The translations under genes and the position numbers were made by a program. A stretch of 64,000 nt of DNA from Candidatus Hermodarchaeum yapensis. Its GTDB lineage: Archaea > Asgardarchaeota > Hermodarchaeia > Hermodarchaeales > Hermodarchaeaceae. The notes under the pieces are model-generated. The model made no database searches. It was given only the letters and a program-made list of their open reading frames with translations, and was not told the DNA's origin. Shown piece by piece: positions 9,518-20,173 of this stretch; position 1 is the stretch's first letter, and each line of letters begins with the position of its first letter. The stretch spans positions 1 to 64,000 of the forward strand of contig JAEOSK010000013.1 of NCBI GenBank assembly GCA_016840405.1, in the 5' to 3' direction.

Positions 9518-9718
9518 TTGTATCGTATGAAAGATGTGCTTGATGGAAAGGTTCAACCAGATAGCATTGAACCCCAGTATATTCTTGTGGGTGCTAAACA
9601 ATTATTGCCAGAGAAGTTTATGGAAGGCGTAAATTATTTTGCGAAATTTGGTTGGCGACCCGTAGGATATGGGAAGGAGGAATGGTATTTTCAGTGCCTA
9701 ATGGAGCGGGTGGAATAA
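9518..9718 (+). CDS. Small hypothetical protein (66 aa)
   Basis: Fills the gap between flanking genes; balanced composition. Confidence 0.45.
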   Translation: MYRMKDVLDGKVQPDSIEPQYILVGAKQLLPEKFMEGVNYFAKFGWRPVGYGKEEWYFQCLMERVE

Positions 9719-9737
9719 AACCCTTCAAATATTCGAG

Positions 9738-11081
9738 TTATTTCACGCGATTAACAGCTTTAGCAAAGCGTTCAAGAGCAAGGTCTATTTGTTCAACAGT
9801 TATGTTGAGAGGGGCTAGGAACCTAACAGCGTTTCGCCCAGCACCGAGTACCCAAAGCTTTTCCCTTTTAACACAGTTGGCAACGACTTCGTCGCGACGT
9901 TTCGGATCAATGGCGTTGGATTCACGATCAGTAACTATTTCTACTGCGCACATGAGTCCGCGACCACGAACATCGCCAATAATCTTACTATTTTCTTGAA
10001 TGTCGCGAAGCCCTGCGAGGAGTTGAACTCCACGGTTTTCGGCGTTTTCAAGGAGTCGATCCCGTTCTATCGTTCGGAGAACAGACAGAGAGATTAGGGC
10101 TACGTAGGGTTCTGCACCAAAAGTTTCTGAATGCCGGCTGAAGTCAGTATACAGGGGTTTGGGTCCAATGCAAGCCCCAAAGGGGAATCCGCCACCGAGA
10201 GCTTTGGCTGTGCAGATGTAATCAGGGACAACGTCAGCGTGCTCGATAGCCCACCATTTACCCGTACGTCCAAGGCCTGATTGAATTTCATCTGAGACAA
10301 TGGGCGTTTCATAGTCATCAGCAAGCTTTCGAAGAGCTTTGAGCCATTTGATTGGAGCTGGAAGGAACCCACCTTCCCCGCAGATTGGTTCAACAAAAAT
10401 CCCAGCAAGGTCAATGCCTTCACATTCAATGCTATCCCGTAGATAGTCTAAACATTCTAGGCTGCAGTCTGCTTCGTGTTGCTTGAATGGACAACGGAAA
10501 CAGTAGGGGTAGGGTCCGCGAACAACATCTAGCCCTTGGGGAAAGAAGTCTCTATGGGCATGTTTGCTTGCCGTTAATGCCAAGGCATATCCTGTTCGTC
10601 CATGGAATGCGGGACGAAAGGCGACAAATCGATGGCGATGGCGAGTATCCATTAGTGATTTCACGGCGGATTCCACAGCTCTCCCGCCACTTGTCGTGAA
10701 AAATACTTCTTTCTCAAAATCACCAGGGGTCAGACCAATAAGGCGTTCGGCGAGTAGAGTTTGTGGAACCACATCAAAATCTTGTCCAGGAATTTCGCGT
10801 AAATAGTTCTGGATGCGTTGTTCAAAATCGCGAATAGCAGAGCTTCGGAATCCGAGGGCGCGAACAGCAACGCCCGCGGTCATATCCAAGTACTGGTTTC
10901 CTTTGAGGTCATAGATCCAGGGACCTTCTCCTTGGGTATGGTCGACCACGGGGTAGATATCGCGGCTTTGGGTGGTTTTCGCGATGACTTTTTCGGAGCG
11001 TTCAATCCATTCTTTACTGCTCTTTGTAATGGGCAGGTCAGGGCACAATTCTTTGAGGAGTTCTTCTGCATCTCGTTTCAT
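9738..11081 (-). CDS. Class III (PLP) aminotransferase, 4-aminobutyrate/ornithine aminotransferase or amino-acid racemase-like
   Basis: FVEPICGEGGFLPAP, SDEIQSGLGRTGKWWA and TAKALGGGFPFGA motifs; YPYCFRCPFKQHEADCSLEC insert. Confidence 0.9.
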   Translation of the reverse strand: MKRDAEELLKELCPDLPITKSSKEWIERSEKVIAKTTQSRDIYPVVDHTQGEGPWIYDLKGNQYLDMTAGVAVRALGFRSSAIRDFEQRIQNYLREIPGQDFDVVPQTLLAERLIGLTPGDFEKEVFFTTSGGRAVESAVKSLMDTRHRHRFVAFRPAFHGRTGYALALTASKHAHRDFFPQGLDVVRGPYPYCFRCPFKQHEADCSLECLDYLRDSIECEGIDLAGIFVEPICGEGGFLPAPIKWLKALRKLADDYETPIVSDEIQSGLGRTGKWWAIEHADVVPDYICTAKALGGGFPFGACIGPKPLYTDFSRHSETFGAEPYVALISLSVLRTIERDRLLENAENRGVQLLAGLRDIQENSKIIGDVRGRGLMCAVEIVTDRESNAIDPKRRDEVVANCVKREKLWVLGAGRNAVRFLAPLNITVEQIDLALERFAKAVNRVK

Positions 11082-11236
11082 GAGGTGTAATCACCATTTG
11101 AAAACCATTACTGCGGTAACAGGAAATGTCTCAGTCTATTTAAGTCCGTGCCATTGGATAATTAATAATCACTCTTTGTGTAGTGGCATTCAGACTTGAA
11201 GAGTTATATACAGACTTACTGCTTTGAGTAGTTGCT

Positions 11237-12748
11237 ATGAAAAGCAGTAACCGACCCAAGACCGTTGGTTTTTTTCTGGTAGGATTTGGACTGGTAATCT
11301 TGTGTATGCTCATTGAATTCATTCTTGGAGCAATTCTGCCCAATGAAGTAATGCACTGGTTGTACGTAAATGGAGTATTTGTACTTCTGATCATTCTATT
11401 ATTGGCCAGCGGTCTCCTTTTCCTTAGACGAAGTCTACTCGGTCATTGGCGATACCTGTATGATAGTGTCATTTACGTGATTGCTAGTGTAATTTGCTTG
11501 GCTTCGGCAGTTCAAACAATTATTGGACTTCAGGTGGGTCATCCATGGTTGGAGTTGGCAGAAACCAATCCAATTCTAATGAATGTACTCTGGATGTTTA
11601 TTCTCCCACCCCTGAACCCTTTCACAACTGTTGCCTTGGGTGTGTTATTCTCAACTTTGGCTTGGTCTAACTATCGATTTGAACCAATCCACGTGTTATT
11701 CATCGATGCAACAAGAGAAAGACAAGTAAGAGCAGATCACTCGTATCACTGGTGGGAGCTTCTTGGAGGTTTAACCCGCGTTTCAGTGTGGCTTGGGTCA
11801 ATTTTTCTTCTTATTCTGAGTTTTCTCATTCTTGGCAGTCCTCCCCTTAGCGTTCCACCAAACATTCCGTTGTATGTTCCTCTCACGTGGATTCAGCTCC
11901 TTGTTGGTATCATCTCGGTGAGTTTCCTTAATTCTGCTGCGTTTATCGTCAATCAGATGGGAGATGTAGATACAGATCGGTTTCATTCTGAGAAAGCGAA
12001 TCTACCTATCAGTTCAAGAAGGATAAGACGTCGAACTGTCGGACTGCTGGTGGGGATTTTCACTATTTTGGGGATTGTTCTTGCTAGAGTTGTTGGAGTT
12101 TTTTTCTTCGGTGTGATGCTTTTTATTTTCTTTTTTGCTGCGATCTATTCATTTCCTCCCATTAGGCTTAAAGGGCGACCTATTTTTGACTTGGTAATGA
12201 TTGGTTTTGCGTTTGGGACTTGGGCAGTTCTTGCTGCATGGGCAGTTCTAGCATCCGTACCCTTCTCTGGATCCGGTCCTGGAGTACCGTTTGTGCTTCT
12301 TTTCGGAGCAGGATTATTTTATGCGGGAACTCATGGGATTCATACGGCTTCTGATTATCAAGCGGATGCCCAGGCGGGAGTGAATACGTCGGCAGTGTTT
12401 CTAGGACCAAAGCGGGCCTCGAATTTGGGAATTGTGTTAATTGCTTTTGGTATGCTTTTGCTTTATGTTGCTGTGGGATATTTCACACACTTATTTTGGT
12501 ATGGGCTTCTCAAATACCGGAGTATCTTTCTGCTCATTTTTTGTGGTCTTCCTTTCTTTGCCCTTTTACAGCAATTTCGAGTCAGACAACTAACTGAAAA
12601 GAGACGAGAGGAGATTTTGTGGTGGTTGCAAAGAAAAGGGCGAGTGGTTTCCTATCTGTTCTTTTTCATTCTTGTAATCTATTTACTATTCTATGTCTTC
12701 CTCTTCTATCCTGTGTACTATCCAAGTTATCTTTTTCCTTGGAGCTAG
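11237..12748 (+). CDS. UbiA-family prenyltransferase (integral membrane)
   Basis: NQMGDVDTDRFHSEKANLPIS and SDYQADAQAGVNT (two Asp-rich UbiA motifs); multi-TM. Confidence 0.82.
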   Translation: MKSSNRPKTVGFFLVGFGLVILCMLIEFILGAILPNEVMHWLYVNGVFVLLIILLLASGLLFLRRSLLGHWRYLYDSVIYVIASVICLASAVQTIIGLQVGHPWLELAETNPILMNVLWMFILPPLNPFTTVALGVLFSTLAWSNYRFEPIHVLFIDATRERQVRADHSYHWWELLGGLTRVSVWLGSIFLLILSFLILGSPPLSVPPNIPLYVPLTWIQLLVGIISVSFLNSAAFIVNQMGDVDTDRFHSEKANLPISSRRIRRRTVGLLVGIFTILGIVLARVVGVFFFGVMLFIFFFAAIYSFPPIRLKGRPIFDLVMIGFAFGTWAVLAAWAVLASVPFSGSGPGVPFVLLFGAGLFYAGTHGIHTASDYQADAQAGVNTSAVFLGPKRASNLGIVLIAFGMLLLYVAVGYFTHLFWYGLLKYRSIFLLIFCGLPFFALLQQFRVRQLTEKRREEILWWLQRKGRVVSYLFFFILVIYLLFYVFLFYPVYYPSYLFPWS

Positions 12749-12764
12749 TGATTCACGTCGTTTA

Positions 12765-13490
12765 ATGAAGGAGGAGTACCAAAACTTTTTCCACACTTAC
12801 CACATTGATGACGGCTGTGAAGTTACTGTGTCAGCTCGGGGATTAATTGCTTTCGACTTGGATGGAACCTTAGTTCGGATTTGGAGTGCATGGAGCTGGA
12901 TTCATCGACTCCTTGGGACTCTTGAAGCAGCGAAGCCCAGTGCCGATCGTTACTACGCTGGAGAAATTGATTATACTAAGTGGGCAGAACTTGATGTCGA
13001 GTTGTGGCACGGCGTTCCGTTGAGTCGTATTGAACAAGCTATCCAAGAGGGGTTAGAATTCATCCCAAATGCTGCAGAGCTCGTTGAAACCTTGCAGGAG
13101 TTTGGATTCACTACTGCGATTATTAGTTCGGGTCTAGCAGTGTTTGCGGATAGAGCGAAGGAAGAACTCGGTATTGAAATTAGTCGAGCTAACAAATTGA
13201 AAACGAATGAGAAGGGTCGAATCTGTGGTGTTGAAGTTCACGTAGCCTTCGATAACAAAGACCAAGTTCTGAAGGAGATTGCAAATGATCTAGGAATCCA
13301 ACTATCGCAGTGTGCTGCCATTGGTGATTCCCGCAATGACATTCCAATGTTTAACATCGTAGGGTTTTCAATTGCATTTAATCCTTCAGCTGCAGAAGTG
13401 GCGAATGCGGCATCCACTATTGTTCAGAGTGAAAACGCCTTGGATTTACTTCCTCCATTGCAGAGTTATTTTCAGCTAGCACCCGAGTAG
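12765..13490 (+). CDS. HAD-superfamily phosphatase, SerB-like
   Basis: FDLDGTLVRIWSAW, IISSGLAVFADR and AIGDSRNDIPMF motifs; start placed at the internal ATG (MKEEYQ) to reduce overlap with the upstream gene. Confidence 0.82.
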   Translation: MKEEYQNFFHTYHIDDGCEVTVSARGLIAFDLDGTLVRIWSAWSWIHRLLGTLEAAKPSADRYYAGEIDYTKWAELDVELWHGVPLSRIEQAIQEGLEFIPNAAELVETLQEFGFTTAIISSGLAVFADRAKEELGIEISRANKLKTNEKGRICGVEVHVAFDNKDQVLKEIANDLGIQLSQCAAIGDSRNDIPMFNIVGFSIAFNPSAAEVANAASTIVQSENALDLLPPLQSYFQLAPE

Positions 13491-13594
13491 TGTGCGTGGC
13501 ATACAAAATAGCTAGACTTTAATGTGAGAATTGTGCGGTAAACAGAACCATCTTTTATGGGTGGGATTCGACTTCCATTAGGGAGTGTGCGAAT

Positions 13595-15349
13595 ATGAGT
13601 CAGCGAACGCTAATTGATGCAAGTATGGGTCGTATAAAGGCAGATGTGGTCATCACCGATGTTCAGCCTATCGATGTAATTTCAAGAGAGATCCTCGAGG
13701 GCGGGATCGCCATTAAGGAGAATTCGATCTGTCGCATTGGTGATGTGAAAGACCTCATCGGAACCAAGACTAAGGTAATCAAGGGCCGTGGACGATATGC
13801 AGCCCCGGCTTTCATCGAATCACATATTCATGTCGAAAGCACGATGTTGACTCTCACAGAATTCGCTCGCGCTGCAATCCCCCACGGAACAGGCACCGCG
13901 ATTATTGACCCGCATGAGATGGCAAACGTCTCTGGTATCCGCGGATTGGAAATTTTAATGGAAGAGGCACGCAACCTTCCCCTTCGAATTCTGATGGAAG
14001 TTCCAAGCTGCGTACCAGCAGCGTCACCTGAATTGGAAACTGCGGGAGCCCGTCTGGATGCGTTTACGATTGATCGTCTTCTTCAAGATCCCATGGTAGT
14101 TGGTTTGGGTGAGGTTATGAATGTCCCAGCGGTGTTGAATAACGATGAGGACATTCATCTGAAAATCCAATTTGCCCGGAGCCAAGGTAAGGTCGTGGAA
14201 GGTCATGCTCCTGGATTAACTGGAAAACGACTTAACGCGTATATTGCTGCAGGTATTATGTCGGACCATGAATGTGAAACAGCCGAAGAAGCGGTTGAGC
14301 GACTTCGAATGGGAATGACCATCATGGCTCGTGAGGGATCCATTGCACGAAATATGGTGGACATACTTCTCCCATTGTATAAGGAAGGACGGGATTTACG
14401 GCATTGTACAATTTGTTCCGATGATATGTCTCCAGTCGAGTTGGCCGATATTGGTCACCTTGACCGCAGCCTTCGTCGGGCGATTGATGCGGGTATTGAC
14501 CCACTTGTTGCTATTCAATTAGTCACTTCGAATCCAGCACGATTTTTTAATTTGTCGAGGTTAGGACATCTTGCGCCTGGTAATGTGGGTGATATCGTTC
14601 TTCTTGATGACCTTAAGAAAATTGACGTTAGTTTGGTGCTGCACCGTGGACGTGTTGTGGCGAAGAATGGACGGCTCACTGCGAAACTTCCTCGTTTTCA
14701 ATACCCTCCAGACTTGACCCATACTATTCGTTTTGGTGCAATCCCCACTGTGTTACATTACATGGTATCTGCTAAGGATGGAAAACACAAGGTTCGGGTT
14801 ATCCATGCACGCGATGGGAGTCTTATTACTAGCGCTGAAACCCACACACTTACAGCCTCAGATGGATACGTCCACCCCGACTTAGACAAGGATATTACGA
14901 CCATAGCTGTCACTGAAAGATACATGAAAGGTGGAAATATCGGAGTAGGATTCATTCGTGGTTTTGGCATCAAGGAGGGGGCAATTGCTAGCAGTATAGC
15001 TCATGATTGTCACAATATCATAACAGTTGCTACAACGCCCGAAGATGCCCTGATGGCTGTTAGTACCGTTTCGCAAGGTAATGGAGGAATTGCAGCTGTA
15101 AACGGTCGAAAGATATTAGCCACGTTGCCCCTACCCATTGCTGGGATAATTACCGATGAACCAGTGGACAAAGTAGCTCGAAAACTACAAGCAGTACGTA
15201 AAGCAGCTAGTGACTTAGGGTGTCAACTCGAGCATCCCTTCCTAACTTTAAGTTTCATGGCTTTGCCCGTTATTCCCGAACTTCGAATCACTGATAAAGG
15301 ACTGGTTGATGCCGAGGAAATGAAAGTTGTCCCCGTTCTCCTCGATTAA
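13595..15349 (+). CDS. ade: Adenine deaminase
   Basis: FIESHIHVESTMLT, IDPHEMANVSG, VEGHAPGL and CSDDMSP motifs; full length 584 aa. Confidence 0.94.
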   Translation: MSQRTLIDASMGRIKADVVITDVQPIDVISREILEGGIAIKENSICRIGDVKDLIGTKTKVIKGRGRYAAPAFIESHIHVESTMLTLTEFARAAIPHGTGTAIIDPHEMANVSGIRGLEILMEEARNLPLRILMEVPSCVPAASPELETAGARLDAFTIDRLLQDPMVVGLGEVMNVPAVLNNDEDIHLKIQFARSQGKVVEGHAPGLTGKRLNAYIAAGIMSDHECETAEEAVERLRMGMTIMAREGSIARNMVDILLPLYKEGRDLRHCTICSDDMSPVELADIGHLDRSLRRAIDAGIDPLVAIQLVTSNPARFFNLSRLGHLAPGNVGDIVLLDDLKKIDVSLVLHRGRVVAKNGRLTAKLPRFQYPPDLTHTIRFGAIPTVLHYMVSAKDGKHKVRVIHARDGSLITSAETHTLTASDGYVHPDLDKDITTIAVTERYMKGGNIGVGFIRGFGIKEGAIASSIAHDCHNIITVATTPEDALMAVSTVSQGNGGIAAVNGRKILATLPLPIAGIITDEPVDKVARKLQAVRKAASDLGCQLEHPFLTLSFMALPVIPELRITDKGLVDAEEMKVVPVLLD

Positions 15350-15467
15350 CCGCTCTTTTGGGGAAACCATCCAAGAAACTTGAGGAACAAATTCGAAACC
15401 TGCCTGACTCCAAATCCTTTTTAGGCTCAATTCATAAACGACCTATAGAACGGAGGACCAAGTTGAA

Positions 15468-16139
15468 ATGTCATTAACACTAATCCTCGCAAACTTAGCA
15501 CCCTTATTCCTTGCATTAGGATCCATTGCAGCCTTTGCTTGGTTCCTTGATAACCTGATGGGTCCAGCTTATCGCGCAAGTGGTGGAAGCAAGAAAGAAG
15601 AGGAATCGGAAAAACCCGCTGAACCCAGCATTGATTGGCGACGCGGTCTTGTCCGTCTCATCGGATTAATTGGGATTCCCATGGGAATCCTTTGCTTTGC
15701 TTCATTGGTGTCAATAGTGCTTAATCCTGGGTTGACCCCCTACGGTGACCTCTTGACACTAGCCCTTCTCGCTTGGGTAGGAATTGCTATGTTCCTTACA
15801 CCAATCAATAAACTCCCTTGGGCTGCGTTAATCGGTGTGGTCGCAGGGATTATTGCTGTCATCGCAACAGCAGCATTAAGCCCCATAATTCCAGACTTCA
15901 TCACAGGACAAATACCCCTCAACTACATTCTAATAGCGATTTTCATTATAGTCGGCGTTATCGTGTTTACCCTGTTTAAATGGGCGGAAAACATCATCGA
16001 CCTTCTTACAACGGTATTAGGGTCACGACCTGCCTTGTTACTTCTAGCTTTCATCGCTATGGCCCAAGCCATTGCTCTCCCAGTGGTATGGCTCGCATTT
16101 GGTGGAGGTGGCGGCCTACTCTGGTTCTTCATCCATTAG
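15468..16139 (+). CDS. Multi-pass membrane protein, unknown function
   Basis: 223 aa with about 6 hydrophobic segments. Confidence 0.75.
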   Translation: MSLTLILANLAPLFLALGSIAAFAWFLDNLMGPAYRASGGSKKEEESEKPAEPSIDWRRGLVRLIGLIGIPMGILCFASLVSIVLNPGLTPYGDLLTLALLAWVGIAMFLTPINKLPWAALIGVVAGIIAVIATAALSPIIPDFITGQIPLNYILIAIFIIVGVIVFTLFKWAENIIDLLTTVLGSRPALLLLAFIAMAQAIALPVVWLAFGGGGGLLWFFIH

Positions 16140-16141
16140 AT

Positions 16142-17566
16142 TCAAGTAAAGTTAAGTGGAGCCGGAATCGGTAAGAAGAACAAGCGAAACAGAAGATAAC
16201 CTGATCCTACCAATAAGAACATAATGAACATAATCATTCCAACACGCAAAAACCGACCATAATCAATGGGACGATTCTCTCTTTCAGCAACTGTCATCGT
16301 CATCACATTCGCAACACTAGCAATGGGAGTCAAAGCACCGCCTAATACAGCACCAGTAATAAGAGCACTCCAAATGCCTCCAGCCGCCGAAGCCCCACTA
16401 AACGCAGCCAAATCTCGTGCCACTGGGATTAGCGTTGCCGTGACAGGAATATTATCGATAGCTCCACTAGTAAATCCTGTTATCCACAACATAGTCAACA
16501 TCGCAAGTGCTGGATCGCCCCCTGTAATATTTTGGACAACGACACCAATATTGTAGAGTACCCAAAATTCTTCCATGCATCCAACGATCATGAAGAGTCC
16601 AATGAAGAAGAAGAGAGCGGTCCAATCGACCTCGCGGAAAATCCGGTTTGATGGAATCCCACTTAACAATACAAAGAGCATAGCCATGACAAAGGCAACA
16701 ACCCACGTTAATCCGATTGAACCAAAGATGATAAACCCGATAATCATTACAATAAAGAGGATGGCTGTCCGATAGAAGACATTCCGATCTTCAACCATCG
16801 TCCAGGCATCCAGAGCCATTAGATCGGATACACGACTTTTTCGTGGCGTAATGAAGTCTCGACGAAAAATTCGCATTGAAACGAGAATTGTTGCCCCAAG
16901 AAGTATGATACCCAAAGGTAACAGATTCTGTGCAAACCACAAGAAATCATAGAACGTTACTCCGGCAACGAGCATCGTTGGAACACTCGCAATTACTGTG
17001 GTGATACCACCAACATTACCACACATGGCAGTAGAAATCAAGTACGCCATGGGATTTTGTTCAAGCGCATCACAAGCAAGTATAATCAAGGGTCCAATGA
17101 TGAGAACTGTCGTGGCAATAGCTGTTGACATAAGAAACGTAATAGCACAGAAGATGACCAAGAGATATCGAGGATTTCCTTTGCTGAAGCTGAGGGCTTT
17201 TACTGCAATAAATTGGAAGAGCCCTGAGTCTTTGGCAATTTCGGTAATCACCATTAGTGCAAGAATGACGATGATTGTGGGTAGGTCAATCCATTCGGTG
17301 AAGAAATGTCCAAATACTTCGGCAGTGAAGAATGGGTTATCCGTATACCACTGAGCTTGCTCTAACAGTCCTAGGCTTGTATAGGTCTCTACTTGGTGAA
17401 GGTGCCACGTTGGCCAGATTTGCCACAAGTAGATGATGGCTAAAGAGGCACCAATGAGAGCAGCGATAGTGTGATCAACAACGTCGAAAGTGATAAGCAA
17501 AATCACAGCGATAAAGATTAAGATGATTACAACCGCAGGGAATATCATAAATATCGTGGATTGCAT
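16142..17566 (-). CDS. ArsB/NhaD-type ion transporter superfamily permease
   Basis: Multi-TM; VITEIAKDSGLFQFIAVKALSFSKGNPR, SGAIDNIPVTATLIPV and GGALTPIASVANVM motifs. Confidence 0.85.
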   Translation of the reverse strand: MQSTIFMIFPAVVIILIFIAVILLITFDVVDHTIAALIGASLAIIYLWQIWPTWHLHQVETYTSLGLLEQAQWYTDNPFFTAEVFGHFFTEWIDLPTIIVILALMVITEIAKDSGLFQFIAVKALSFSKGNPRYLLVIFCAITFLMSTAIATTVLIIGPLIILACDALEQNPMAYLISTAMCGNVGGITTVIASVPTMLVAGVTFYDFLWFAQNLLPLGIILLGATILVSMRIFRRDFITPRKSRVSDLMALDAWTMVEDRNVFYRTAILFIVMIIGFIIFGSIGLTWVVAFVMAMLFVLLSGIPSNRIFREVDWTALFFFIGLFMIVGCMEEFWVLYNIGVVVQNITGGDPALAMLTMLWITGFTSGAIDNIPVTATLIPVARDLAAFSGASAAGGIWSALITGAVLGGALTPIASVANVMTMTVAERENRPIDYGRFLRVGMIMFIMFLLVGSGYLLFRLFFLPIPAPLNFT

Positions 17567-17697
17567 GCTTCATCGCCTGTGACCCATTACAAAAATCATT
17601 CAAGCAATGATGTTGTTTGAGTCTCTAGATTCCTTTAATGCAACCCTGCACAAAAGCTTTTCACTCGTTTTCTTTCAAATTTTAGGGCGTATGGGGA

Positions 17698-19077
17698 TTA
17701 AGGTGCAGGAATTGGGAATATCAGGATTCGGAGGAAAAGATAACCAGTACTTATTAGAAGAAATACCAAGGTTAGAATTACGCCAGTTCGAAGAAAGGTA
17801 TTTTTTGGGAGGGGTCGTTCCTCTTTTTCTGCTATTGTGACAGCTAAAACATTGGCAGCGCTAGCAATTGGGGTAAGGCAACCCCCAAGGACAGCCCCAA
17901 CCAATAGTGAAGCCCAAAGATTACCCACAGGAAGGGCAGGTGGCCCTATTGACAGAATCTGTACCACTGGAATGAATGTGAGTGTAACAGGGATATTATC
18001 GACAAACCCACTCGTGAGTCCAGATATCCAAACCATCAAGAAGGTTGCAAAGAATGCATTACCCCCTGTCAGAGCCAATATTCCGTGCCCAATGGTTTCA
18101 AGAACGCCAAATTCTTCCATGAGACCAACCAGAAAGAAGAGCCCCATAAAGAAGAAAATCACAGACCATTCAATTTCCTTGAATATTTCACCTGGTCTGA
18201 AACCACTAAGAGTCACAAAAGCTAGTGCCCCACCTAACGCTACAAGAAAAGTCAATCCCAAAGATCCTATAGTAACAAATCCCACAATTATCACAATCAA
18301 TAGAATTGCGGTTCGATAGAAGACTAAGCGATCCGGTACTAATTCCCATTCATCAATTTCTAGTAGGTCATCAACCCGAGACCGTCGAGGAACAATGAAA
18401 TCCTTTCGGAATAATCGTAATACAATGAATATGGTGATGGCTAGTAATGTAAGACCAAGGGGCATTATATTGACGATGAACCATTCAAAAGTATACAACG
18501 TGGCTCCAGCAATGAGCATTGCAGGAACGCTAGCAATAAGAGAAGTAATTCCTCCGACATTAGTAACCAATGCAACAGAAATCAGATAGGGTGCCGGATT
18601 GGTTTCTAATGCATCACAAGCAAGGAAAATGAGAGTACCCATAATAAGCATAGTAGTAATTTGTGTCAGAATCGTCGTCATACCAAAGCTAAGTAGGCAA
18701 AAAATGATGAGAAGTTTACGAGTATCACCACCACTGAATTTGATGGCTTTGATAACAATGAATTGGAATACACCAGAATCCTTGGAGACCTCAGTAATGA
18801 CCAGCATTGACAGAATTAAGATTAGTGTTGGGAGGTCTACCCATTTATTGAAAAAATATGCAAATACCTCTGTATTGAAGTGCTCAGGTAAGAGTTGGTA
18901 TGGGGAGCTTGGATCAGCAAAAATTACTGCGGCACGCCATGTAGGCCAAATTGATGCTAGATAGAAAATTGCGATTATTCCACCGATTAGGGCTGCTGCA
19001 GTATGGTCCAGTACATCTAACATGATTAGGAGAATGATGGCAATAAACAGAATGAGGGCAAATACTGCTGGAAACAT
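17698..19077 (-). CDS. ArsB/NhaD-type permease, paralog of the adjacent gene
   Basis: Same architecture and motifs (VITEVSKDSGVFQFIVIKAIKFSGGDTR, SGFVDNIPVTLTFIPV, GGCLTPIASAANVL). Confidence 0.85.
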   Translation of the reverse strand: MFPAVFALILFIAIILLIMLDVLDHTAAALIGGIIAIFYLASIWPTWRAAVIFADPSSPYQLLPEHFNTEVFAYFFNKWVDLPTLILILSMLVITEVSKDSGVFQFIVIKAIKFSGGDTRKLLIIFCLLSFGMTTILTQITTMLIMGTLIFLACDALETNPAPYLISVALVTNVGGITSLIASVPAMLIAGATLYTFEWFIVNIMPLGLTLLAITIFIVLRLFRKDFIVPRRSRVDDLLEIDEWELVPDRLVFYRTAILLIVIIVGFVTIGSLGLTFLVALGGALAFVTLSGFRPGEIFKEIEWSVIFFFMGLFFLVGLMEEFGVLETIGHGILALTGGNAFFATFLMVWISGLTSGFVDNIPVTLTFIPVVQILSIGPPALPVGNLWASLLVGAVLGGCLTPIASAANVLAVTIAEKEERPLPKNTFLRTGVILTLVFLLISTGYLFLRILIFPIPAP

Positions 19078-19189
19078 CGATGTATAGTGTCGCCCCTTTT
19101 ATTGGTCTACTTGAAACCACCAATTGCATAACGTCTCAAATAAACATTTTCTCATAATAGTCAACAGAGCCAAATCGTTTCAACTGCAG

Positions 19190-19993
19190 CTAGAGCATAT
19201 TTACGAAGTCAACTATTGTCTGTACTAGAGCTTTTGGTTGTTCAAATTGGATAGCGTGATTAGACTCATCAATAATCTGCACATCTACATTGGAAAGGTG
19301 TTCTTGGTAGAAGTCACCCCATTTCACAGGAAATGTATCATCCTGAGCTGCGATGGTTACTAAAGTGGGTAGTTTGATTTCTTTGACCCGGTCCTGAATA
19401 TTGAAGCTGGCAGCTGCGCCCATGGCATACCCATGACTGTTTGCGAGCTGTTGTGCATCGCGTTGGAGAAATACGAGAAGGTCGATCATTCCTGGGGTTT
19501 CTCGGATTTTTTGGGGGTTGTAGTAGACAAATTCAAGGCTCTTTTCAACGGCCTCCTCTGGTGATAGCCCATAGGCGAGTTGGGCAATTTTAATTTGAGC
19601 ATGGGCTCCTTCGACATCTGTTGTTGGTGCAGTATCAATGAGAATGAGCGATTTGAGTCGGGATGGAGCATCGAGTGCCATTTGTTGTGCGATGAATCCG
19701 CCAAGACTATGGCCCGCCACATGACATTGCCCGATTTCTAAGTGCTTGAGCAATTCAAAATGGTCTAGAGCAAACGTATCAACCTTGGTCACTTCAGAGA
19801 GTTCACTGGATTGTCCATGTCCCCGAAGGTCGGCAAAAATCGTTTGAAAGTGTTCTGTAATAAACGGGCGGACATATTCCCAATTTCGAATCGAACCCCG
19901 GACCCCGTGGATAAGCAGGAGAGGTTCACCGGAACCTTCCACTTCATAATAGATCTTCGCATTGTTAACCTCAGCATACGGCAACGAATTCAC
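19190..19993 (-). CDS. Alpha/beta hydrolase
   Basis: LLIHGVRGSIRNW, DLRGHG, AGHSLGGFIAQQMA nucleophile elbow, C-terminal SNHAIQFEQP His. Confidence 0.9.
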   Translation of the reverse strand: MNSLPYAEVNNAKIYYEVEGSGEPLLLIHGVRGSIRNWEYVRPFITEHFQTIFADLRGHGQSSELSEVTKVDTFALDHFELLKHLEIGQCHVAGHSLGGFIAQQMALDAPSRLKSLILIDTAPTTDVEGAHAQIKIAQLAYGLSPEEAVEKSLEFVYYNPQKIRETPGMIDLLVFLQRDAQQLANSHGYAMGAAASFNIQDRVKEIKLPTLVTIAAQDDTFPVKWGDFYQEHLSNVDVQIIDESNHAIQFEQPKALVQTIVDFVNML

Positions 19994-20173
19994 CTACTCC
20001 CAGTCCCTAGTAAGAAGAAGCTAATCTGTTTTGTGCTTTCAAAGTGATTTGATAAAGCGGGTGTCTTGCCGGAAAAGTAAACTCTAATAACCGTGAATTT
20101 TCTTAGAAGTAATTAGAGGGAACCTTGATCGACAATCGATTAGGAAACGGGTTTCAAAAATTCAATAGGAGGT

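Noticed and set aside
11689-11698. Another CCACGTGTTA motif
   Set aside because: Lies inside the UbiA-type coding sequence; treated as chance.
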